Shown: positions 33,788 to 44,608 of the stretch, in pieces
How positions within the stretch are numbered: position 1 is the first letter of the stretch
Layout: the number at the start of each line of letters is the position of its first letter
NCBI GenBank assembly: GCA_973895155.1
Contig: OZ316894.1
Coordinates: 24,428,001-24,492,000, forward strand
Direction of reading: 5' to 3'
Source: Marsupella aquatica
Taxonomy: Eukaryota; Marchantiophyta
Length of the DNA stretch: 64,000 nt
The notes under the pieces: generated by a model
The model's database searches: none
What the model was told of the DNA's origin: nothing
The model's input: only the letters and a program-made list of their open reading frames with translations
Program-made: the position numbers and the translations under genes

Positions 33788-36355
33788 TTGGTACTTACCA
33801 TTTCAGACCAGTGGCTGGGGGGAGAGGTCCCAGTTAATCTTCAACCACGTGCTTTTAGCCACAGCTCTTCCACAAATATAGAGGAAGACAAATCAAAAGA
33901 GGAGCCACCACCTTCAGCTGAGAATTTTGAGTGGACCATGGGAGAACAACTGACGGCAACCCAGAAGCTGCGGATGAAGAAACTCATCAATGAGTACAAA
34001 GATTGCTTTGCATTCTCTATGAAGGATTTAGGGAAGTGCAACATAATGGAATTCACAATTCCATTGACTGATGAGACACCGATATTTTGGAAGCGGCATC
34101 GACTCAGCCAACATGAGTGGGAGTTGGTGGATGCCAGATGCAAGGAACTACATGAGGCAAGTCTCATCAGACCTTCAAGTTCCCCTTTTGTTGCTCCCAC
34201 AGTCATGCCAGCAAAGAAGGATAGCAGCGGGCTATGGTCAAAAAAGAGGATGCGTGGGGATTATCGGGCACTCAACCAGGTAACTCAGCAGGATAGATAT
34301 CCTGTCCCCACGCTAGAGGAGATCTTTGATGGGCTAGGGAAGTCTCGATAATTCTCTATTTTAGACTTGCAGTAAGGGTTCAACCAAATCGTTGTGGCAG
34401 AGAAGGACAGAAAGAAGACTGCATTCCATGACAGTGACAAGTTGTGAGAATTGCTATACATGCCATTTGGCATAGTGAATGCAGCCATCTTCTTTCAGAA
34501 GGTCATGGATATAGTGAAGGAAGATGCAACACACATCAAATGTTACATTGATGATGTCGTAGTGCACAGCCCTTCATTTGATCAACAAATGGATGATTTG
34601 GAGGATCTGTTCAAAAGGCTCAGAAAAGCTAATCTCAAATGTCATCCCAAGAAATATGAATTTGGGGTGAACACTGTGATCTATTTGGGATACCGAGTGA
34701 TTCCAGATGGACTCATGCCAGAGGAGGCCAAGGTTCTGGCTATCAACAACATGAAGGCACCTACAGATGTCAACAAACTACGCATCTTTCTAGGTCTGTG
34801 TAATTACTACCGCACACATGTTGAGAATTTCAGTACCATTGCAAGCCCTCTGAATCAGTTGTTGAAAAAGGACACCCCATGGTGCTGGACTGCAGAACGG
34901 CAAACCGCGTTTGAAAATATCAAAGCAGTACTGACCACACACCCAGTTCTCCGTCGGCCCAATTTCAAGATCCCTTTCATTCTTCACACTGATTGGAGTG
35001 CTATTGGCCTCGGAGCCATTCTAGGACAGCAGGATGATGGTGAACCAGAGTATGTTGTTGCCTATGCTTCACGCAGTAACAACAAGGCAGAAAGCAACTA
35101 CTCATCCTACGAAGGAGAGCTACTTGTTGTGGTATGGGCTGTGGTACATTTCCGGCCATACCTGTATGGTAAAAAGTTTGTATTGTTTACAGATCATCAA
35201 CCACTTAAATGGTTGATGACCAATGACAAACTGACCGGTAAGCTAGCTAGATGGGCATTGATCTTGCAAGAGTACACTTTTGATGTCATTCATCGACCAG
35301 GAATCACCCACCAGAATGCTGATGCAATGTCACGTAGTCCTCTGAGTACAACAGAAGATCACACGGCTGCAAGACAAGATTTTGATGCTACCGTAGAACC
35401 AACCGCTACTGCTTGCTTGGCACTATTGGCAGATGTGCAGGTTGCTGAGGCTACATCTGTAGACATATGGAATGATTTTGCAACCCTACACTACATACAA
35501 CTAGGGGAATTCCCTTCTAATGCTACCCTCATGGAGAGAGACCGCATCCAGCACAGAGCACGCCGCTATGCATGGAAGGGTAACCATTTGATCCGGCTAT
35601 TCCCATCAGGGGATCGTGTGGTCCCGCGTGTGCTGGAGAGACCAACACTTATACAGAAGATCCATTCAGAGTTGGGGCATTTTGGCATCAAACGAACCCA
35701 CAGCTTGCTTACTCCCCACTTCACGTGGCGAGATATGTACACACAAGTGAGGGATGTGTTGGCTCGATGTGCAGAATGCGATCGAGTAAAGAGTTCATTC
35801 TCAGACCGTCAGATGCAGTTGCGACCTTTGCCAATTCAGGGATTATTCTATCGTTGGTCCTGTGACTTGGCTGGTGAATTACCGGTTACACCTAGGGGTA
35901 ATGTCTTTGTGATGATTATGATTGAGCACTTTTCAAAATGGATTGAGTTAGTGCCACTGCGTAACAAGTCATCCCACAGCACCAGCCAGGCATTTCTACA
36001 ACGGGTTCTCAGTCAGTTTGGCGCATGTGCTGAATGCTTAACTGATCAGGGAACAGAGTTCAGAGGAGAGTTTCAAGACCTTCTTGACCATGCGCTCATT
36101 GATCACAGGAGGACATCACGCGATCATCCACAAGCTGATGGTCTTGCAAAACGCATGGTCCAGACATGTAAAAAAGGGCTACGCAAGATTTGCCTTACCA
36201 AAAACAAGGCTGATTGAGATCTACAATTACCCTATATTGCTATGGGTTATCGTATGTCCAAGCATGCAGCTCTTTCATCATTTTCTCCTTATTTTCTGTT
36301 ATTTGGGCGACATCCGGTACCACCCTCTGCCATTGCACCGCAGATGGACCAGGTA
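33788..36355 (+). pseudogene. Gypsy reverse transcriptase, RNase H and integrase
   Basis: The frame shows RT from LTATQKLRMKKLINEY and DYRALN, then LLYMPFG and the active-site YIDDVV near 34547. RNase H follows (LHTDWSAIGLG, DHQPLKWL), then the integrase zinc head (HSELGHFGIKRTH...CAEC), the core with DLAGELP and DQGTEFRGEF, and EH-type downstream sequence. Stops at 34349, about 34373, 34445 and 36215 and further on interrupt it. The putative initial Asp-Asp-Glu residues are partly visible. The frame differs from that of the methyltransferase by one base. The region from 36084 rightwards is best read in the same frame, not in the overlapping +1 frame. Confidence 0.88.
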
Positions 36356-36376
36356 GTGGATCTAGACAATGAACAG

Positions 36377-36934
36377 GTTTAGGATCAGGTCATTTCAGAC
36401 AGAGCAACTTTGTTCAAGCGAGTCATGCCTATGGCTATGCAAAACCTTTGCATTGCTCAACATCGGGATACTCTGCGCTATGCTTACACCCGTGGTGGCA
36501 GCTACCGTCCCAAAATCCGCAAATTTGAGGTTGGGGATTATGTCTACTTACAACGACAGACCACAGATACCTTGGATACTTCTGCAGGTCGGATCATTCT
36601 TCGAGTCAAGGAAGTCCAGACGTCTGGGGTGCTTTTGTTGGAAGGGTCAGATGGTCGTACCATCACTGATCACTTCAAGAATTGTGGTCCATGCCACTTA
36701 CCTAATCTTGATCCTACTATAATCATTGCAGACTGGGTTCCACCTGTGGATCATCCCTGTCAAATTTTTTGTCGCATTGATGATGCTTATCTTATGTTGC
36801 TTTGCGATCGTTGTAATAGCGGTTTTCATTTGTTCTGTCTTACACCTCCACTGCACAACATTCCAAAAGGTCAATGGTTTTGTCATGCATGCACTAGGCA
36901 ACACCATCCTACCACCAGTCGACGAGGCCAGTAG
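36377..36934 (+). pseudogene. Gypsy integrase C-terminus with PHD-like finger
   Basis: After a TAG just upstream (near 36378), the same frame continues with an integrase C-terminal GPY/F-like domain (KFEVGDYVYLQRQ...GRIILRVKEVQ...GRTITDHFKNC) and then a cysteine-rich module at about 36757-36893. Its order is CQIFC, LLCDRC, FHLFCLTPPL, WFCHAC, the C4-H-C3 plan of a PHD finger with the typical PPL and W residues. The first pair is spaced C-x3-C instead of the usual shorter gap, either a lineage variant or a mutation. PHD fingers bind histone H3 tails, so it may serve integration targeting in place of a chromodomain. The frame ends at 36934. Confidence 0.8.
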
Positions 36935-36957
36935 GTCACCGACTGGGGGGGGAGTAA

Positions 36958-38039
36958 ATATGATGCTTTTCTTTTTCTATTTCTGCATGCAAGTAGACAG
37001 CTGATAGGATAGTAAGTGTATTCACTAGACAGGTTTGCAGTTACGACACATCTGGTACATCGATGCACTCTAGCACGACACTGTGACACCTTTTACGCAC
37101 ATCAATACCCTTCTTAGTCTGATCGGTTTTCAACAGGAAAGTTTGTATCTCCCTTCATATCCAACGAAACAGTCTCCTCTTGGCCTTAACAAACTCAACT
37201 CAGAAAAGTCTTTCCAATGACTTGTCAAATCCTATTGAGAAATTCAAGACTTACAAATTTTGAAAAATGAGGGCTCAGGCTGGGGGGTCTCACTATATGG
37301 ATGCTTCCCCATCACCTCACATTTTTAGGCCTCAGACCCACTAAAATGTAAGATTTGTTTTTAGATTTTCAACCCCTATAAAGTTGAAATATCTTTAGAA
37401 TATTCTAAAAAAGTGGTTAGAAAGACCCTAATGTTTTTATAAATCTCAAAATTGTATTTAAAAGATCCTATTATTTTTCTGACAAAATTTTTAAATATTT
37501 CATTTGAACCAATAAAATGACCCTATCATTTGTTGCTGCATATTACATGTCATTTTTGTAGAAGTGAAACTCCCAAGGGCTGAAACATTCACTATCCTTT
37601 GTCAGGCCAAGGTGGTTGAGTTTAGGGGTTCTACCATAGTCAAGTTAGTCTTGGGCTTTTTGTCTCTTTTGTCTTCCCTTATTTTCCCTTTTGTTTTCCC
37701 TCCTTTATTGGGTTTCTTGTCTTTGAGATTCTCTCTCGTGGTATAGCGCCTTTTGTTCTTAGCAGTGTTTTATATATAGAAATGACTATCTCATATTCTT
37801 GTCATGTTTCTATAAACTGGAGTCAAGATGGACCACCATGGTGGACATAGTGCTCCTGTGGATCACATTTTGGTCTCATAAGTCTAGAGTTCAAATGTGG
37901 TAGCAAAGTTTGTGATAGCAATGTTATGTCTATTTGCAACTTGACCTAGATTTAACACACAATCTGAACAAAGCATATATAACAAAAATTGGGTAAACAG
38001 GATTACCTTAACTCAGGACCTGAAAGTATGACCAAGTGC
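36958..38039. other. Non-coding gap between gypsy element and Copia-2
   Basis: Any 3' LTR of the gypsy element should begin here but no partner was found upstream. AT-rich sequence at about 37330-37590 resembles 52955-53165 and is listed as a dispersed repeat. The CT-rich stretch at 37640-37740 resembles one near 2795-2890. No gene is supported. Confidence 0.5.
37330..37590. repeat. Dispersed AT-rich repeat, copy 1
   Basis: It shares an ordered series of segments with 52955-53165: AAAATGTAAGA-TTTGTTTT, CTCAAAATTG, CCAA(T/C)AAAATGACC, TTGTTG, and GAAAC(T/C)C(T/C)CAAG. The copies are diverged and carry no coding capacity. It may be the end of a larger transposon that I cannot name. Confidence 0.55.
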
Positions 38040-38044
38040 GGCAC

Positions 38045-38389
38045 TATTGAGCAAAGACGACGATCGCAACGGCAAGCCCATGAACCATCTAACGCACAAT
38101 AGTCGACACAGAGAGATACGTGGTTCACCTCCACATGAGGCTACATCCACGGGAATACACAAGAGCTTTACTGCACTCTAGGCCGACCGGCCATTCCAAG
38201 CATCCACAGCACAAGCTCTCCCTATCTCTGAACTGGCTCCGTAACAATGAGCCTGAGTTCCACTTCTCCAAGCAAACACCGCTTGGTTATAGAGTGTGCA
38301 TAGCATGACTAACCTAACCAAGTCTGCGACTAAGGTTAGTCTTAACTACGGTACATTTGTAACTCTAGACCTAAGAGTAAATCCTAACA
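38045..38389 (-). repeat. Copia-2 3' LTR
   Basis: 345 bp, ending TCAATA instead of TCAACA in element orientation, the mark of a point mutation in the terminal dinucleotide. It is preceded on the left by the GGCAC duplicate. Confidence 0.93.
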
Positions 38390-38645
38390 ATCTCCCCCTT
38401 GACTTTGGTCTAGGGGAGGGTAAAGACTGCTACCAATATGACTGCTCAGCGGGAAGTTCTGGAAAGAAAAACCAAACCGGTTTTTCCCTCTTTATACGAG
38501 AGTGGACCAAAACTAAGCCGTAGCCTATACAAGGAATGAGCAAGAGCATATCTCAGTATCTACACAAATGTTAAGTAACCCTACTTGTGAGGCAATTGCA
38601 AAACCTGCAACGCATCACGGTGTCTAGAAAAACTCTCCAAAGGAA

Positions 38646-41600
38646 TCACTTTGGTAAAAGCGTCAGCCGGGTAAAAGCGTCAGACACAACCTGCTTGATA
38701 AAATGGTACCTAACGTCGATGTGCTTCACTTTGCTGTCCATCACCTGGTTCACAGCAAGGTGGAGTGCACTCTGACTATCACAATGGAGCTTCACATTCC
38801 CCTGTGGCAATCCCATCTCAGTGATAAGTCTATCCAACCAAATTGCTTCCTTTGCTGCTTCCGCTGCTGCAACATACTCTGCTTCTGTAGTAGACAGAGC
38901 AATACACTTCTGCAAAGTAGACCTCCAACTTATGCATCCACCTCCAAGTGTGAACACATAACCTGTTGTTGACCTCCTCCGATCCAGATCCTGTGCATAG
39001 TCAACATCTATATAGCCCATCAATGATCTAGCATTATCAGCATGTGCATCAAACAATAGACCATGATCCACGGTACCCTTCAAATACCGAATAATCCACT
39101 TCACTGCTTCCCAGTGTACCTTCCCTGGATTCGACATGTACCTGCTCACCTTGTCCATAGCCATGGCAAGATCAGGTCTAGTGCAAGTCATCAAATACAT
39201 GAGACTCCCCACTGCCTTGTCATACAGAACCTTTGACATCAACCCCTTCTCTTTGTCATCCGTAGGACAGAACGCTAATGATAACTTGAAGTGTGGAGCC
39301 GACGGGGTACTTACTGGCTTTCTATTCCCCATGTTGAACCTTGCAATTACCTTCCTCGCATAACTGCTCTGCGTCAACCATAGCTTGCCAGCCTCCAAGT
39401 CCCTAGTGATCTCCATACCCAAAATCCTCTTAGCTGGCCCTAAGTCCTTCATCTTAAACTTTGCACTAAGTAGTGCCTTGAGCTTAACAATCTCAGACCT
39501 ATCCTTGGCTGCAATTAGCATGTCATCCACATAAAGTACTAAAACAATGAACCCAAAGACAACATTCTTCACCGGTTTAAGATACACACATGGGTCAAAC
39601 ACACTCCTGTGAAAGCCTTGTGCACGAATCCAATCATCAAACCGCTTATTCCACTGTCTTGGTGACTGCTTCAACCCGTACAAGGATCTCAGCAATCTGC
39701 AAACCAAATCCTCTTGCCCTTTCTTCACAAAACCTAACGACTGTCTCATGAAGATCACCTCTTCCAAGGTGCCATAGAGGAAAGCTGTGACAACATCCAT
39801 CTAATCTAGCAACAGACCAAACATAACAACAAGCACACACAATAGCCGTATTGTTGAGTACTTAGCAACTGGTGAGAAGACCTCATTGTAATCCACACCT
39901 TTTTCCTGTGTGAATCCCTTGGCTACCAACCTAGCCTTGTAGACCTTCGATCCACCTCCTGTGGGCTGATCCTTCAGCTTGTATATCCACTTGTTGTCCA
40001 TCACTTGCTGTCCCTTAGATAGCTTGACAAGCTCCCAAGTTTTGTTGTCCTTCAGTGACTGCATCTCCGTTTGCATTGCTACAGTCCACTCCTGCTTCTC
40101 CTTTGAAGCACTTGCTTCATGAAATGAAGAAGGTTCACCTTCTTCCAAAATCAACGCATCACCCTCATCGTCAGTAACAAAATCCTCCTCTTGCAACTGA
40201 GATGAATCAACCCACTGTCCATACCTTGGTGGAGCGCGTACAGTGCGACCAGATGCTCTTCTAGCCGATGACTCCGGTTGATCTGCGTATGCTGGTACAA
40301 TTTGAAGCTCAGCAGCATCCACTTGCTGCTCACCAGCATCAACAAAATCCTCTGGTTCCTCTGGCATAGGAACCAGCTCCATAATTAGAGCAACTCCTTC
40401 TCTCCGATCATGCACCTCATAACCAATCTCCCCCTCAACGAGATCCGGGATAGGAGATTTTCCTTTGTCAGTACGAGAGACCTGAGTATTCTCTCCCTCT
40501 TTCAATAATCTGGATTCATTGAAGGAAACATCCCTACTGACAACGAGCTTACAGGCAATAGGATCCCATAGCCTATAGGCTTTCACACCACTCTGGTACC
40601 CAAGAAAAACACATTCCTTGGAGGTAGGATCCAACTTGGTCCTATTCTGCTTCGGTGTGAGAGCATATGCATCACTTCCAAAAACTACCAAGCCATGATA
40701 GTTTGCTTGCCGCTTATAGCGCATCTCAAACGTCGTTTTGAAATTGATAGCACTAGAAGGAGAAAGATTTACCAAATAAGTTGCGGTATTGACAGCTTCT
40801 GCCCAAAATTCTTGTGGTAAACCTGATTGGCTCAACATACTCCGTGACCGCTCCAACAGTGTCTGATTGAGCCTCTCAGCGACACCATTCTACTGTGGAG
40901 TATAAACTGTGGTGAGATGGCGAGTTATCCCCTGTTCTGAACAGTACTCTTCAAATTCCATTGAAGTGTACTCCCTGCCGTTGTCTGACCTCAGACTCTT
41001 CACCCTTGTATCCAAACACTTGACCGTTTTTCTAGTCTGATTCTCCACCTGGGCCTTCTATTTCTTAAAAATGGACAAGACATCAGACTTATGCGTCATG
41101 AAATAAATTTACACAAATCTTGAGTAATCGTCAATAAATGATACATAGTACAACTTTCCAGAGTGTGAGGGAGTCGGGGATGGACCCCACACGTCACTAT
41201 GTATGTACTCAAGAACCGCTTTGGAATGATGAGTTCCAACACCAAAAGCACGACGATGTTGTTTTCCAAGAATGCAATGCTCACAGAACTCTAATTTACA
41301 AGATTGCAAATCAGAAATGAGTCCATTCTTCCATAAGATAGCCAAACCCTTCTCATTCATGTGGCCTAGCTGTGAATGCCACAGTTGAGTCATCTCCTCG
41401 TGAGACTTGGTTACATTGGCCTCTCCACATACAGTATTGCCCTGTAACACATACAAATTCTTTTGTCTGGTCCCCTTCAAAATCACTGTCTCTCCCGACC
41501 TGACTTGAAGTTCACCATCAATAACACTCCATTGATGACCATTTGAATCCAACACACCGAGTGAAATCAAATTCTTACGCATGCCAGGTACATACCTGAC

Positions 41601-42863
41601 TCCGAACACTGTGCGCACAACGCCATCAAACATTTGAATCTTCACAGACCCAATTCCCTCAATTTGACAGGAGTGATTATTTCCCATCAGAACTAAACCG
41701 TTTGAAACAGAGTAAGAACTGAAAAACTCACGAATGTAACAAATATGAAAAGAGCAAGAACAATCAAGAATCCACACATCATCTGCTCTCCTAGATGACG
41801 TGCATAGGGCATACCCCCGACTTCATAAAACATACTCATCATTAAGTAAATCAGCTTCTCCATCAGCCCTAGACACATTTGCCGATGAAGTTTCCGCTGC
41901 CTTTCCCTTACAGTCTCGCTTGAAGTGTCCAACTTGGTTGCACTTCCAACATGTCACCTGCCTCCTCTGAGGAGATTTACCCCTGGACTTAGATCTGGAT
42001 TTAGATCTAAACTGGGTTCTATGGTCCCCAGTTGGTCGTTGCATACTCCTCCCATGGTTAACATTGAGGGCAGCACTAGATGATGAAGGCTGTGACGTGA
42101 TGTGCATCTTCTGCTGAAGATCATCACTAAATAGAGAACTTACCACGTCATTGTATGAAATGGTATCCCTATCATGATGCAACAACACTCGTGATAGGGA
42201 CTAGTAAGATGGAGGCAATGAACTAAGAAGCTGCAGAGCCTTCGTCTCATCATTCAAAGTCTCCCCAAGGTTTTTCAAGTCAACGACCATGTCGTTGAAA
42301 GCATCCACATGGTCTTGCAACTTCGTACCGGATTCCTTCATCCTGAAACTCATCAGTTTGTAGGAAGTGTAGAGCCGGTTCGACAACTCCTTGCGGTGAT
42401 ACTTGCTCTGTAATTCCGCAAACAAGGACATGCAATCCTTATGTGCACCCAACTGCTTGATGATGGGAGGCATGAGATAGAGTGTAACACACCACACTCC
42501 CTGCTCTTGCATGCGGTCCCATTGTTTCTCATCAACATCGTCTTCACGAGGGCTCAGCAGTTGGCCCATCCCTGACGCATAGAGCACTCCCTTCACCTGT
42601 TTCTCCCATAGCAAGTAGTCAAAGCGCCCATCATACTTTGTCACTTCATACTTGGGTCCCCCAAGCTTGAAAGTCCTCATCTTCTTCTTTGGCACTACCG
42701 TGAGCTCCGGTAGTAGTACTATTTCCTCCACCACACAGCACACCGGTGATGGTATCGGTGTCACGTGCTCTTCCTCCTGCTCCTTTCTCTGCCCCTCAAA
42801 CCGTCGTGGTGATCCTTGTGCTTCAAGTTCCACGTCTTTGAAAAACTCATCCAAATCACTCAT
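38646..42863 (-). pseudogene. Copia-2 gag-pol polyprotein, disrupted by stop codons
   Basis: Gag starts at 42863. The frame is continuous through gag, knuckle, protease (WILDCSCSF), integrase, reverse transcriptase (YVDDM) and RNase H. Stops occur at 42201 (Gln to TAG), 41823 (TGA at the gag/pol junction, shared with Copia-1), 41109 (Trp to TAA), about 41064 (Trp to TAG), about 40890 (Gln to TAG) and 39801 (Gln to TAG). There is no frameshift over this 4 kb. The RNase H C-terminus is altered: a segment of about 45 bp present in Copia-1 is replaced by a short duplication of GGTAAAAGCGTCAG near 38655, ending the frame early. Confidence 0.92.
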
Positions 42864-44247
42864 ATGAGAAAATCACAAAAAATATCATTTTTCACAACTT
42901 CTCAAAAAACTCGAAACTCAACACCGCAACGTAGCCCACGAAGCTAGGAGTCCAATACTGAAAACCGAAATCAAAATCAAAATTTGACGGAAAAGTTATT
43001 CAAATTTTGGTCAAGATGGGTAAAACCTTGGGAAACTACCCCGTTTTGACCACCTCAGGGAATAACCAAAATACCAAGTACAACCCGTCGTTGGAATTGC
43101 GATGTGATCAGTGCGCCGCGTTGCCAATTTCAATGGCTACGACCTCGCCGAAAAAGAACCAAAAAAGTTACCGTTCGGCGGATGAAATCTTTGTCGGACG
43201 GTCAAAAAATAGTTCTTTGGTTTTTTGGAATATTCTATGACCCTTGTACATGCCCCGTGGGAATTTTGGAAGAACAATCGAGGGGCTGACATGTGTCCTC
43301 GAACCCCCAAAACCCCCTACCACCCTTCGTCGTCAAAATCTGGTCGCGCGCGCAGCAAATACACACGGCAAAATGTACCCCTCGACACCAAACGCAAGAT
43401 ATCTCACTCGGGTTTTGACAAAATCAAGTCTGATTTCAGATTTGGAAACTAGACTCCGAGGCGATGAAGATCGATATAAGAAGCACCCAAAACGAGGAAA
43501 GAACAAGGGAGAAAAAAATTGGTAAAGATGACAGATTTCTCTCAATTGCCATAGCCAATTTTGAATCAGTTTTTCAAAGAGAAAAAATGGTACCTTGTCA
43601 ACAACGAATGTTGATGAATTGCACTTGGTGCCGTCACCAAGTCCAACAATGTAATTGATTTTGCTTAGCCTTCCTCTTCGCATCAAAGAGCCAATCCCGG
43701 ACTCAAAACAATCGTCTTGCCTCAATCTCTCCGTTGAGTCAAAACACTTGACGCTTCTCCCTCCGAGTCGATTGCCACGACAAGAAACCCCGATCAGGCA
43801 AAAGAGGACTCCATAGCCGGTCAGAAAATCAGAATGCTTCTTTTGCTCGTCCCGTCACACACGGTACACACTTGGTAACAAATCAGCTACCAAAACAAAC
43901 AGCTCATCCCGATCTACAAGCAGAGCTACAGCATGCGATGCCTCCTTCGCCGTAGAGCTCAAACCGTCGAGAAAACAAACTCTGGTCCCTCCTCCGAAAA
44001 ACCGTCGAACACGAATGGTGCCAACTTTCTTCACAAAATCCAGAACGACAAAAACTTAGATCTCTCTGCACCACGAGCTCCGTTCAGCGATTTCTTCACA
44101 CCGTTAGAAAGCTCTTGCCCCGATCTATCCGTTGAGCCCATAAACTCCAAGTTCCCTGCGACGGAACTCTGGGAAATTCACTGACACTCAACACTGGAAA
44201 AAATCGTCACAAAATCCTGTCACGAACACACGTCACCTCCCAGGCAT

Positions 44248-44256
44248 GCTCTGGTA
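44248..44256 (-). other. Copia-2 degenerate primer binding site
   Basis: Where Copia-1 has TGGTATCAGAGC, Copia-2 reads TACCAGAGC in element orientation: three bases are lost and one is changed. Pairing with initiator tRNA-Met would be poor, so this copy could no longer be reverse transcribed efficiently even with proteins supplied in trans. Confidence 0.75.
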
Positions 44257-44258
44257 AT

Positions 44259-44603
44259 TGTTGAGCAAAGACGACGATCGCAACGGCAAGCCCATGAACC
44301 ATCCAACGCACAATAGTCGACACAGAGAGATACGTGGTTCACCTCCACATGAGGCTACTTCCACGGGAATACACAAGAGCTTTACTGCACTCTAGGCCGA
44401 CTGGCCATACCAAACATCCACAGCACAAGCTCTTCCTATCTCTCAACTGGCTCCGTAACAATGAGCCTGAGTTCCACCTCTCCAAGCAAACACCGCTTGG
44501 TTATAGAGTATGCACAGCATGACTAACCTAACCAAGTCTGCGACTAAGGTTAGTCTTAACTATGGTACATTCGTAACTCTAGACCTAAGAGTAAATCCTA
44601 ACA
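44259..44603 (-). repeat. Copia-2 5' LTR
   Basis: 345 bp with intact TG and CA ends. It is followed on the right by GGCAC, the target duplicate. It shares its outer part with the Copia-1 LTR (the GACGACGAT and TACGTGGTTCACCTCC blocks) but diverges toward the other end, so the two elements belong to related subfamilies. Confidence 0.93.
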
Positions 44604-44608
44604 GGCAC

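Larger units (their letters stand above)
29725..36957 (+). mobile_element. Ty3/gypsy element with cytosine methyltransferase and PHD finger
   Basis: Domain order on the plus strand is gag with two CCHC knuckles, aspartic protease, C5 DNA methyltransferase, reverse transcriptase, RNase H, integrase, and a C-terminal PHD-like zinc finger. Protease to integrase order (RT-RH-IN) identifies Ty3/gypsy. The first section is in one frame, the methyltransferase in a second and RT onward in a third. At least ten stop codons interrupt the frames, so the copy is dead. A purine run GACTGGGGGGGGAGTAA at about 36941-36957 just after the last stop looks like the polypurine tract, implying the 3' LTR would follow. 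I could not find a matching pair of LTRs or a target duplication, so the outer ends are lost or too diverged. Confidence 0.9.
38045..44603 (-). mobile_element. Copia-2, full-length Ty1/copia LTR retrotransposon
   Basis: A 6559-bp element on the minus strand of the same family as Copia-1. Its 345-bp LTRs differ at about thirteen positions (near 4 percent), so it is clearly older. A perfect 5-bp target duplication GGCAC flanks it (38040-38044 and 44604-44608). One terminal TG has decayed to TA at the left end. The polypurine tract AAGGGGGAGA (38391-38400) is intact, but the primer binding site has lost three bases. Gag-pol stays in a single frame, interrupted almost only by nonsense codons. The leader holds about 230 bp that Copia-1 lacks. 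Confidence 0.95.

Noticed and set aside
36084-36356. Alternative frame across the integrase C-terminal part
   Set aside because: The integrase motifs and the later C-terminal domain lie in the other frame; this one has no family similarity.
28607-36970. TGATGC at 28607 and 36960 as matching LTR starts of the gypsy element
   Set aside because: Only about eight bases agree; the following sequence does not align, so I do not call LTRs.
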